Shown here one piece after another: positions 34,660-44,759 of a stretch of 64,000 nt of DNA. The notes under the pieces were generated by a model. That model worked only from the letters and a program-made list of their open reading frames with translations. It was not told the origin of the DNA and made no database searches. The stretch covers positions 16,887,001 through 16,951,000 of the forward strand of contig NC_134546.1 of assembly GCF_050624435.1 (NCBI RefSeq), in the 5' to 3' direction. Made by a program: the position numbers and the translations under genes. Within the stretch, counting starts at the first letter, position 1. The number at the start of each line of letters is the position of its first letter. This stretch comes from Tenrec ecaudatus. Lineage: Eukaryota; Chordata; Mammalia; Afrosoricida; Tenrecidae.

Positions 34660-37140
34660 AAATGAAACTAAGCTACTGCCCTTCCGGGCTTACTGATGGC
34701 CTTAGACACCTTTGGGGGGCCGTCTGTGGTTCCCTTTGAGTAACGGGACACAGCCGAGGGCCCCGGACTCCTGCAGTCCTGCCCGCCCAGACCGAGGAAG
34801 ACAACCAGCAGCAAGCCGCCCAGGCCAAGCACACCCTTTTTCTCTTAGCCTCCACTTGGAAAAGCAGGAAAACAATCCGCCCTGGGCATTTCTGAAGTGG
34901 CTTGTGAACCAGTCCTCCCCTGCCCTTTCCTCTCCTTTCTCCTTCCCTTTACAGCAAGGCCAGGAAAGTGCTTTGCCAGCACAGGCTCCGGCTGTTCCCC
35001 CTTCCTTTGCCTGGGTCATCCTCTCAGGCAAGGGCCAGAGTCTGACTTCCTGCCAGCTTGCCTGCTGATTCATCTCAGCCTCTCTCCAAAGAAAAATCTG
35101 TATTTTCACAGATGCTCCAAACCTGGAGTTAGAAGCTAGGCCAGAAAAAGAAGCAGCTAGGTTACTTTGTCCAGTTCTTCACCCAAAGCAGAACATCCCA
35201 GCTGTAAATGTGCAGAGTAAAAAAAAAAACATTTGCAGGGTACAACGATTTGGTTCCAATCCCCTGGTTTCTATGCCCAACCAATCATCTCAGAGAGACA
35301 CAGCTCTCGTTAAAAAAAAAAAAAAAATCGCTCTCGCTCCGAATCCCGCGGGGAAGGTTCGTTTGCGCACGGGTCCAGCAGCATGGCGAGCCTCGGTGAA
35401 TTTCCATTCAGTAACGCGGCGGTGGCTGTTGATCGACACCGAATACCCACCTATCAGTGCCGGAGGCCCTGCGCTGGGGACAGGAACAAACATGAGCCCC
35501 AGCGCCTGTCCACAGGCTGACCACCTCGGGAGGCTGCCTGGAGCTCATGAACGTGTCTGAGCTCATGAATGCGGACTCATTTCATTTCAAAACAAAACAG
35601 GGCTGCAAGGTTGTGAGCCAAGAGTTGAGCATTGCGTCCGTTCCAGGGTGCGCTAGCTGTGGCTCCGAGATAAGGTTAACTGGGATGGTTTGAAGTGCCC
35701 TCCTCCCCACTTACTTCTCTTCCTTTCTTAAAGGCTTGGAAAGATCGTTTTTAGATTGCCAAGATCATAGCCAAAAGTTTACAGACTCAGTAATGTAACC
35801 CACAGAGAATTTAACTTTTCGGTGTTAATTTAGTCATAACAGGGCGGTAGCTCTCTCTCAGCTTGAATTAGCTAGCATTCCTTGGCTAACAGGCAGGAAA
35901 CGGAGCTATGCGCCAGATGTGGTCAATGAAAGGTTTCGTTGAAATCAAATGTAAGTCAAAAAGCAAGTCTTCTTAGAGATGCTGAGCTGGCAGGGATGCA
36001 GGAGTCTTGGTCTGGAAGCATACCACCCTCCTCCCCAGAGAACGGGCGGCTGCTGAGCTGGGTCCCTCTGCTGCAGAAGCCCCCTGGGGACAGTCCATTC
36101 CTCGGTACACGTGCAGAGTGTCACCAGGGAGGCCACCTCGACACTCATTCTTTACTCATTCTCCAAGGAAATTCCCAGCCAAGCAGAGGATAGTGAACAG
36201 GCTGTACAAAGTTGCGAGAGAAAGTTAGCACACAGTTGTGACTTCTGCACACTCACACAGAAGGTACCGGCAGGAGAAAGGGGCAATGTGTGACTCAGGT
36301 TTCTTGTCAGGACATCCTGGCTCGGAACACAGTCTGTCACGAATGAAGGTAAGCGAGTTGACAGATTGGCAACAGCCAGTCATGGGCCCCAAAGCAAGGC
36401 ATCCGGTCTCTTTGGAGCCATGTGCAGGCAGACTAATTTCGGCACACAGGCCGGACAACGTCGCTGCAATGAGACTAAAAATGCTGAGGGCACGCACTTT
36501 GTTGGTTCCAATAACTGTCAGTAAATCCAGGCAGGAATATGTTTAGCTACAAAGAAAGGACGAGAACATGCTCTATTGACAGCATCCTGTGTACAATGGG
36601 ATGAAGCTGTCCAGCCCTGAGCCGTCCTCACGACTGTCCTGAAGGGGGAGCCCGTCGGGGCAGCCACCGCATCGTGGCTGTCCCAGTGTATCCGTGGGTC
36701 AGACGGACCCATTTGCTCTCTCTTGTCAGAACCAATGGCTATCTCCAAAGCCCTGGTTCTGAAGAATTTCCCAGGATGCCCGTCCATGACCTCACCATGA
36801 CGAAGGCAAAGTGTGTAAGGGGGCAGAGTCGCCCCTCCCTGACTTTGGAGGTTCTAGTGCCCCAAACAGTGCCCAGGGCCTGGCACTAACCTAGTCCTGC
36901 ATTGTTACAAATGGCCAAGGGGGGCCAAGGCGGGCAGTGAAGGGACAACCCCAAGGGATAAAGGTCTTCACTCACACCACTAGGATGGTCCTGAGCATCT
37001 CAAACCCTAAAGAAGGGGAACTGACTCGGGAGAACTAAGAAGCTTTGTGGCACTTAACTGGACCCTAAAGACCAAGGGGGAGATCTGCCAGAGCCCCCCA
37101 GGAAGAACCACAGTACGGCTTCCAGGAGCACTGACTCCAC
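34660..37140. other. Unique DNA without a supportable gene
   Basis: The stretch holds moderately GC-rich sequence, an A(15) run at 35311-35325 followed by CpG-richer DNA (35326-35480), and short open frames. One minus-strand frame at 36225-36497 starts with a signal-peptide-like MRALSIFSLIAATLSGLCAE and is cysteine-rich. No splice or expression signal supports it. Confidence 0.4.
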
Positions 37141-37275
37141 TACGTCTGCATTTTCGCTGCGAGATGTGGGCTTAAGTTACGTAAACAGCCAGTCTGTATC
37201 CTCATTTATAAAAGGCTAATTCTGCCTCGCTCACAGGGCCATTGTGAGGAGAGCAGGTTAGGCCCTGGCACCAGC
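37140..37275 (+). mobile_element. MIR fragment
   Basis: Sense MIR: cagtctgtatcctcatttat, tctgcctcgctcacagggc and cattgtgaggagagc. Confidence 0.65.
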
Positions 37276-37994
37276 TGACTAGGCTTTTCAGTAAACACCC
37301 ATTTCTTTTTCCAAGAGAAAAACAGCCTGGAGGCAGGATCATCCAAACTTCCCATCCAGCTTCCCAAGGCTGGTCTTGCAGGTGGCGCTCAGCCGTGCCT
37401 CCAAGAGCCAGTGCTTCTCCGCCTCTGACACCAGCCGCCCTCCACGTGGGTCTGATCACGTACTGCAGTGGCCACACCGGACAGACAGCACTGCTGATTA
37501 CGGGGTCCAGCAGGGAAGCAACAGGTTATATTTCAGGATCAAGAATGACTCAGGATACAGTCCTTTAGTTAAGACGGCTTTTTCAGCTGTGCCCGAAGGC
37601 AGGTGTGTCTCTCTCCATCCTTGGGGCTCCTTGGCTTGGCCTTTGCCCTGCTCAGTCAAGTGTGACAAAACTCTTTAAGCCCCCTGACAAGTACCCAGAG
37701 GTACCCTACTCTGCCAGGAGCCTCCTGCCCAATGTCAGAAGATTTAATAAGGTAAGCATGGGCTTGAGCTTATTTATTAATCTGCAGTGAACAATTTCAC
37801 TCCCCCCATCACATCCAAGATTCTGTATCTCTTTTATTCCCAACACAATAGCACCCTCCTACAGACGCAAAGCTTTGTTTCAAATGTCTAATGCCTGACA
37901 GGGCCAGAGTAGCTGGTAAGCATGAGCCTACTTGTGCTTAATGAACAATCTCTGTGAAACTGTTCATTACAGATTAGTAAGTAAGCTTGTGCTC

Positions 37995-38475
37995 ATTGGG
38001 TAATCAATCTGCCCTTGCTTCTGCCTGAAGGGGCTCAGCTCCTTCATTGCATGGGTCAGCCAGCCAAGCCCCATGGACACATGCCCAAGCTGCCCGATTC
38101 CTCCAGGATGCCTCCAGCCCCACGGTGCTCAATCACCGCCCTCCTGCACTGGGAAGCCCTGTGCTCGCTTGCTCTGCCCCCTGGTCTCCTGGTTCTGCTG
38201 CCACCGGGTGTCAGCGGCTGCTGCCTCTCATCTTGTACTTCTCTCTGGTGTTACAATTCTGTGTCCAGGGACCCCAGGCCCATGCTCCTCCCCTCCTGGC
38301 TCTTCCTTCTTGGTGGGAGTGAGGCCTCCCACCATGCTCTGGTCTTTCTTTTACGCCCAGTGAAGGCCAAGTTAGGGTTCGTATTCACCTTCTTTGAAAG
38401 GGTTCATCACACAGGGGTTCTAAGCACCTTATTTGCATATTCCCATCCAACCATTGTGTCACAAAGAACCGTCAT
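37995..38475 (-). mobile_element. Module of an afrotherian repeat, antisense
   Basis: Its reverse complement contains atatgcaaataaggtg, then gaaccctaac and gaagagccaggagggg with ggtccctggacac. The same order occurs on the plus strand at about 48290-48620 (catgcaaatgaggtg, gaaaccctaac, gaagaaccaggagggg, agaatccctgtgc). A 154-codon open frame on the plus strand here is read as accidental. Confidence 0.55.
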
Positions 38476-38746
38476 ATGAAATAATTCATTGCAGTGTAGA
38501 TTGGCAGTGTCTCATCAGTTAGATCAGCCTCACAGAAGCACCTAGAGATGGCCTTATCCCTAGTCCCACAGACCATCGGGGCAATGACATGGCCACAGCA
38601 GAGTCATGTGAGGTGAATTCTGGGAAAGGTCAACCACAGGGGAAAGAATGAACAGTCCGCCGAGGCAGTGTGGACTGGAGACATAGCTCCCAGCAGAAAA
38701 CCCACTGGTCTCTCCCGTAAGTACTTATGGAGGTGTTTGGACATTT

Positions 38747-38915
38747 AAGGAGCCCTGTGGCATAGTGGGTTATGCAGTGGGCTACTAAGTTTAAGTTTGA
38801 ATCCAGCAGTTACACAATGGGAGGAAGGTGAGACTTCTCCTCCCATACAGATTTACAGCCTTGGAAACCCAGTTCTACCTGTCCTTGCTATGAGCCAGAA
38901 CTGAAGACTGGCCAT
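38747..38915 (+). mobile_element. AfroSINE
   Basis: From aaggagccctgtggcatagt to gctatgagccagaactg. It has a deletion around the box before the tail. Confidence 0.88.
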
Positions 38916-39339
38916 GGGCTACCCCTCCCCTCCCGCCTCTCAGTGTGTGGCACTGTGAAGAAGTGCGTTGCTGTCATTTGGGAAGCTGTGTTACCAGTAT
39001 GTCAAATACCAACAGGGTCACCCAGGAAGGTAGATTTCAGTGGAGCTTCCAGACTAGGGTAACGTAGGAACAAATGCCTGGCAATCGACTATTTTGAACA
39101 CTGGCCAGAAAGTCAAGGAAGATTCAGAAGCGAATGCAGAACAAGGGCTGTTATTTCTATGGATATTGGCTGAAAGTGCAGAACACCAGGAAAAAAACTG
39201 TTTTATGTTTATGGAAAGGCATTCTCATTTGTGTGGATCTTAACAAACACAGCTAACATTGTAGAGAATGGGATTCCAGAACACTTCATTGTGCTCACGT
39301 AGCTTGTCTGAACAAGAGGATATTATGTGGCTTAAGAGA

Positions 39340-39510
39340 GAGCTCTGGTGGTGTAGTGGTTATACATTGAGCTGTGATCCTCAAGGTCAGCAGTTCAAAA
39401 CCAGGCACTCTTTGGGAGAAAGATGGGGCTTTCTACTCCCATGAAATTATAGTCTAAGAAGCTCACGGGGGCAGTTGTCTGCTCTGTGGGGTATTAGCCA
39501 GCATGGGGTT
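39340..39510 (+). mobile_element. AfroSINE
   Basis: Head agctctggtggtgtagtggt, B-box region agcagttcaaaaccagg. The tail is eroded. Confidence 0.88.
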
Positions 39511-40560
39511 TATTATCAGGAAAGGTGTGGAGCTCAGAGTTATTGCCTTTCACCAAACCTGTATGCTGAGCAAATGTACCAAAAACCTGGAATATATAGA
39601 GCATGGGCTCAAGATTGGAAGAAGACTCGTGAACAATCTTTGATATGTAGATGATGCAACCTTATTTGCTGGGAGTGAACAGGACTTACAGCCCTTACTG
39701 ATGAAGATCAAAGACTAGTCACACCCGAGTGAACTATACCTCAACATAAAACAAAAATCCTCACAATTGGTCTAATATGCAACAGCATGATCAATGAAAA
39801 GATTGAAGTTGTTAAGGATTTTATTTTACTTGGATCCACAGCCAGTGCATGGAACAGCAGGCATGGAATCAATACATTGCACTAGAAAAATCTGCTGCAA
39901 AAGAGATCTCTTGGAGGAGGGTTGGGAGGGTAAGGGAGAACCCATCACAATGACCGACATACATCCCCCATCCCAAGGGGACAGACAGCAAAGTGGGTGA
40001 AATGAGACAGCAGTTGGTATGAGACAGGGGGAAAAGGAATAATCTATAAATTATCAAGGGGACTTGGGGGAGGGAAAACGGGGAACAAATGAGGAGCTGA
40101 TGCCAGGGACTCAAGTAGAAAGAAAATATTTTGAAAAAATGACAATATATGTACACGTGTTTGACAAAATGGATGTATGTACAGATTGTGATACAATAAA
40201 AAAAAATTTTTTTAATGTCACAATCATCACTTTGGCTGGCCTGGCCCGACATGTGTTTTCAATTGCTTTCTAGGCCTGTGGAAGGTGGGTAACGGGACCC
40301 CGGCTGCTGGAAGTACAGCTAGAGCCAGACTCCCTCTCACGCACGTGTTATCAGGAGAGACCAGTCCTGGAGAAGGATGCCATGCTGGGAAGGCAGCGTG
40401 ACAGGAGGGCAGGGGAGACCCTCAATGGCCTAGATTTTGACACCATGGACTCCAACCTAACAATTGTGACACCGGCACAGGATTTGACAGCGATTCTGCT
40501 CGGCACACAGCACACAGGGAAGATGAGTCAGAACTCACTGCAGGGAGCCTGACAACTCCC
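39510..40560 (+). mobile_element. RTE (BovB-like) LINE fragment with RT motif
   Basis: The left part encodes a decayed reverse transcriptase. TATGTAGATGAT at 39644-39655 gives the catalytic Tyr-Val-Asp-Asp, followed by Ala-Thr. Then come a LNIK motif near 39740 and DFILLGST at about 39817-39840. The right part (about 40230-40560) is the RTE 3' coding end (tatcaggagagaccagtcc, ggagaaggatgccatgctg) and a tail with agtcagaactcactgc. The L1-type tail at 39899-40215 interrupts it. Stops and gaps throughout make it inactive. Confidence 0.85.
39899..40215 (+). mobile_element. Afrotherian L1-type 3' tail inserted in the RTE
   Basis: Contains gaggagctgatgccagggac and gacaaaatggatgtatgtac, ending gatacaataaaaaaaaattt. 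The exact end is obscured by the A-rich stretch. Confidence 0.85.
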
Positions 40561-40949
40561 TTGGGGCACTGGGGCAGGAAGCACAGGTGAAACTCAGTTA
40601 AGGACAGATGTGGCAGTTGGCTTTCGCGAAGTTTCTAGCCAGGAAGCCCACGGGTCCGTTGTACCGTCCGTGTAGGAGGCAAATGGGTTAAGAGAAATGC
40701 TTCAATTCAGCACTTACAGACCAGCCCTTTAGGACATTCTTTTTCGCCACCAAAGACGTAATCGGGCTGTGAAACGCACACTAAGAAGAATGCGTGGCCA
40801 CCCAACAGTCCTTGAACTAACGCCATGCTTTTCTTTTTTAAAAAAATAAGCAAAGTGCATGTCTATTAGAAACGAGCACACAGGGCCACGCGAAGCCTTT
40901 GCTACTGGACCCAATGCAGTTATGAGTCGGCTGCAAGAATAAGAACGGC

Positions 40950-41665
40950 GAGGACTGAGGTGGACACGGAACTCTGGTGCTTTCTCCGGAAGCCTACCAT
41001 GTGCTGGGCACTTCGGTCCAGCAGGCCCTGCGGGGCGCGGCACAAACGGGGCTCCCGGGTCCCAGACTCGAGGGAGCCCCGGCAGCTGGGGGCGGGGTGC
41101 CACCGGGGGTGCCGGAAGTGGGCCCGCCGCGCGGTCGGCGGGGGTCGGGGCGGGCAGGCCGGCTACGGACCCCGAGACAAAGCCTCGCGCCAGGTAGCCG
41201 GCGCAGTGCCCGCGCTTCCGCCGCGTCAGCACCTTCCCCCTCGGCGCGGCCTCGGGCGGGGCGGGCTCGGCTCCGGGCATCACGAGGCGGGGCCCGCCCC
41301 CGCTCCACCCCGCCCCCGCCCGCTCTCGGCGCCCCGCCCCTCCCCCAGCGCCCGGCGGAGGCCGGCCACGTCCGCGGCCCCGCCCCCCGCCCCCCGCGAG
41401 CCGCGCGGGGAACCCCGTGACGTCATCACCCCAGCACCTGCATTCCCGCGCCCTCTAGAACAGACGCGAAGGTGGTGACGTGTGCGCGGGTCCCGCGCGC
41501 TTGCGCACGCACGAGGCGTCGGCGACTGAGCGTCCTGCATCGCCGCCTAGTGGCCGGAAGCGGGCAGGGCAACCGGAAGCCCGTCCTCCCGCGGAGCCCA
41601 GAGGACAGCGGCCGCGTGACCAGCCCGCACGTTGTCGGGCCCGGGGACTTTGTTTTTGGCCTCCT
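40950..41665. promoter_or_regulatory. CpG island promoter with CRE, ETS and NRF1-like sites
   Basis: This is the most CpG-dense part of the window. A perfect palindromic CRE (TGACGTCA) lies at 41418-41425. ETS-type CCGGAAG motifs occur at 41112-41118, 41554-41560 and 41573-41579. A GCGC-TT-GCGC NRF1-like site lies at 41497-41506, with several GC boxes around 41300-41400. This combination is typical of TATA-less housekeeping promoters, often bidirectional. Long open frames on both strands here reflect the GC content and are not taken as genes. Confidence 0.8.
41418..41425. promoter_or_regulatory. Consensus cAMP response element TGACGTCA
   Basis: A perfect 8-bp CREB/ATF palindrome lies inside the 41-kb CpG island, about 130 bases left of the paired ETS sites. 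Its CpG is preserved, as expected for a site kept unmethylated. Confidence 0.6.
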
Positions 41666-41799
41666 CCACCTAGCCGCAGTTTGCAGCTACGTTTTCATGT
41701 CCCTTCTTGCAAGGTTATACACTGCCTAAGAAGAAAAATTACCAATGTTCTAGAAAATATGGATAAAAATTACCACCTCCCCCGCCCCTCCCAAACTTA

Positions 41800-42160
41800 C
41801 TCCCGTCAAGCTGATGCCACGTCACAGCGACCTTTAGGGCAGAGTAGAACTGCCCCAGTGGGTTTCTGAGCATGTAACTTTAAAACTTTTAAATTAAAAG
41901 ATCATTTTATTGGGGGCTCTTAAACAGCTCTTAGAACAATCCATACATCAATTTTGTCAGGCGTATTTATACTTAAATTGCCATCATTTTCTAAACATTT
42001 ACTTTCTATGGACCCCTTCGTATCAGCTCCTCATTTTTCCCCTCCTCCCCACGCATGCAACTCTCATAGGAGTAGAAAAACCGACTTCTCCCTCGGAGCA
42101 GCTTAGAACCTTTGACCTGGTGATTAAGCAGGTCAAACGCTGAGCTGTCAGTATCCCCAA
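41800..42160 (-). mobile_element. AfroSINE split by an L1-type tail
   Basis: The antisense SINE tail and middle lie at 41800-41885 (gtcaagctgatgccacgtca, gcagagtagaactgcccc). The rest resumes at about 42058 (ctctcataggagtagaaaaa) and runs to tgagctgtcagt. The insert between is the L1-type tail. Confidence 0.85.
41888..42055 (-). mobile_element. Afrotherian L1-type 3' tail inserted in a SINE, antisense
   Basis: Begins attaaaagatcattttattg and ends within cctcatttttcccctcctc. It is 5'-truncated at about 165 bases. Confidence 0.88.
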
Positions 42161-42242
42161 AACATTTTTAATCTCATCATATTTAGATCCAACCTTTCTT
42201 CTCTTGCATTAAGCAAAAGTGTAGTTTTACTTCCTAACAGTG

Positions 42243-43422
42243 TGAGGGCACTTCAAAAACAAGAGAAAAATGAAATTAGAAAAAAAAATTTCTCAACATA
42301 AGCTCCATCAAGCTCAAGACACTGTAAACCATCACATCAACTAATTAGCTCATCCCTAAGGAACTGAGGATCCTGGGAATGCAGTCATGCAGTCTGTTGT
42401 ACATTATTAAATGAATAAAAATGGATGCCTCTTACAGATTTTTTTAAGGGGAAAAAAGTCAGGGAGACAAATGAGGACTGTCAGGTGGATGTTTAATGTT
42501 AATTGCCGTTGTTTGATGAGAATAGAAACTAATAAAATTGCCCTTGCTTGATGAGAATGACAGGAGCATTGTGATGGAGAATGAATTCTCTGGTGAAGTT
42601 TTCCCAGGTGTTGGCTTACTAAACCTTTGACTAGTTTCCTCAAGACACTTTTCTAATAAGCAGACACAATTGTTCTTTGACCCCCCCCAGAAAGCAATCA
42701 GCAAAATGTCTTGAGTATCCCCAAAACTTACCCAGACCCTCGCACTTGACCTGCCAGGTCATTTGCTCTTGACCTTACCATGCTCCACTCTTGGTAGCCA
42801 TTGCTTTGATTGGGCTTTGTTGTCAGGATTTTATTGGTAAAACCACGTTTCATCTGTTACAGTGCTTTGGCGGGAAAATGCTTGTGGATCTTGATCCCAC
42901 TCAATTACAATTGCAGTTGAACGTTCTCCTCTTATCTGCAGTCGATGTGGGCAGACCGTTTGGGCACCCATCAAGCGGAACATTGGCTCAACTCGAGTAT
43001 TTCAGTTAGCGCTGTGTAAGCCGAGCCAGTGGTGATGTCTATGGTGTTGGCTGTTACTGGTCTTCAATTAAGGCACAAACAAGGTCGTTTCCTCCCAAGT
43101 TGACGAGGATGGTCTTGCTGCAGGCTTTCATCTTCAACATCATCTCAGCTCTTAAAAACACATGATCTATTTGATTTCACCATTCTTCCACTTCGCCAGA
43201 ACCATGAATCTTAGGTTTCTTCTGACTTTAAATTGATCAGAATTCCTGTTACCCTAAAAGGGCCTTTTTTTCAAACTGATGTCTTGCCCTCCTTTTTGCC
43301 TCAAACTAGATCCTGTTCAGACATTGACCATAGCACATTGGATGAAAAACAAAAAACAAGACAAATCACGTGTTGTTGTTTCACAATACATATTTTTCAT
43401 GAATTTTTTGAAGACACTAGCT
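42243..43422 (-). mobile_element. Mariner-family DNA transposon, near full length, decayed
   Basis: Ends are inverted repeats: gagggcacttcaaaaa at 42244 and its partner tttttgaagacacta near 43405-43419. On the minus strand a degenerate transposase is readable. An HTH-side motif LVCALIED lies near 43070. VTDETWFY at about 42839-42862 is the first catalytic Asp motif. Further on, NPDNKAQSKQW matches the mariner YDPETKQQSSQW segment. HHNAP near 42570 and SPHLSPDFF near 42450 correspond to the HHDNAP and SPDLSPCDFF motifs. Internal stops and lost residues show it is dead. The length of about 1.18 kb is close to the usual 1.3 kb. Confidence 0.85.
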
Positions 43423-44262
43423 CCCCATGTTATTAGGTGCAAAGACTTATAAGAATGGACAGAAAGCACCATTTGAGCCTCAACACAATTTATTGACATC
43501 AGCTATGTTAATAACGAAGCAACTTTACCCTTTATTCATTGTGATTTAAAAAAATAAAATCAAGCGCAGCGTCATGGTGAATAGTCACAATATCCAGGTG
43601 AGAAAACACTCTTCTAAGGCCACAGAAGAGTTGGTGTTTTGAACCCAGGACTTAAGGGCTTCAATTTTTAAGATGGAAAAAGTAGGGAGGACACTGAAGG
43701 AAGGGAAGCTGGGTAGGAGGCAGCAACTTACAGCACGATCAAGCTCGCGTTTGCTGCTATCCCCTTGAGCTAGCACTAGTTCCTGGGAACTGTAAGATTG
43801 AATTGGCAGTGGAGAAAAAGAAAGAGAGCAAAGATAGAAAACTGTTTTACAGGTTTATTTCAGAGTTCCCGGGAGGAGGGGAGAGCCGAGAAAGGGACAG
43901 AGCATCCTGAGCTCCCAGGTTGGGGTCCACGGGTCCCCAGCTGCCCTGGAGGGAGAGGAAGCGTTTTATAGTACTGGTCTCGGGGAGGGGCAGTTTGGGG
44001 GATTTTCCATTTCGGTTTGGCAGTTCTGCCAGGCGGGCAGTTAGAACTCAGTAACGATGAAACATGCCATCGGAGCTGCGTCAGGGCTTCAAAGGCCACC
44101 ATCAGTTGTTGGTACCGTTGAGCGCTGCTATCAGGGTATGGTTCCACTTGCCTGCCCCACCAGTTCCCGTTTCTGCCTAACAGGAACAAGGCTAGTGCCC
44201 CCTTCCTCAGGGCGGTTTTGTGGGAGAGAGCTGGGAAGCATATCCCGTTTACAGGAACATCA

Positions 44263-44470
44263 AATTCAAACTCACTGCCATCAGTCAATGCTGCCGCAGA
44301 ATGAGCTTATAGGACAGAGTAGAACTGTCCCTGTAGGTTTCTGAGACCAGACTGCACATCTTTTAGGAATAGAAAGTCTCCCCTTTCTTCCCTGGAGAAA
44401 TTGGTGGTTTCTAACTGCTGACCTTGTGGCCAGCCGCCCACCGTGTAACCACTACACCACCAGGGCTCCT
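44263..44470 (-). mobile_element. AfroSINE
   Basis: Antisense from ttcaaactcactgccatcag to acaccaccagggctcc. Confidence 0.92.
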
Positions 44471-44570
44471 CGCGCTGTCTCACGGGGAAGGGAGATACAC
44501 AGTGCTTGCTCTGTATCACATCAGACATGAGACACTGCTACTCAGCAATTTCTGCACCATTAGGAGCTTG

Positions 44571-44752
44571 CCGAGAACCCTCGTGGTGGTGTGGTTAAGC
44601 ACTGGGCCATGAGCCGCATGGTCGGCAGTTCAAAACCACCAGCAGTTCTACTGGAGAGAGACCGGGCTTTCTATTCCTGTAAACAGTTACTGTCTCAAAA
44701 CCCTCAGGTGCGCCCGATGGGGTCAGCATTGACTAGATGGCAGTGAGTGAGG
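44571..44752 (+). mobile_element. AfroSINE
   Basis: Sense from gagaaccctcgtggtggtgt to gactagatggcagtgagtga. It is 100 bases from an opposite-orientation copy. Confidence 0.92.
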
Positions 44753-44759
44753 TTATTTT

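Noticed and set aside
36225-36497. Signal-peptide-like, cysteine-rich minus-strand frame (MRALSIFSLIAATL)
   Set aside because: It has no splice sites, promoter or recognisable family. Ninety codons is within chance expectation, so it is only mentioned under the unique region.
38015-38479. 154-codon plus-strand frame, hydrophobic and Cys-rich
   Set aside because: It lies antisense within a repeat module also found at 48.24-48.70 kb.
40729-41478. Open frames of 184 and 172 codons on opposite strands
   Set aside because: Both are explained by the CpG island's base composition.
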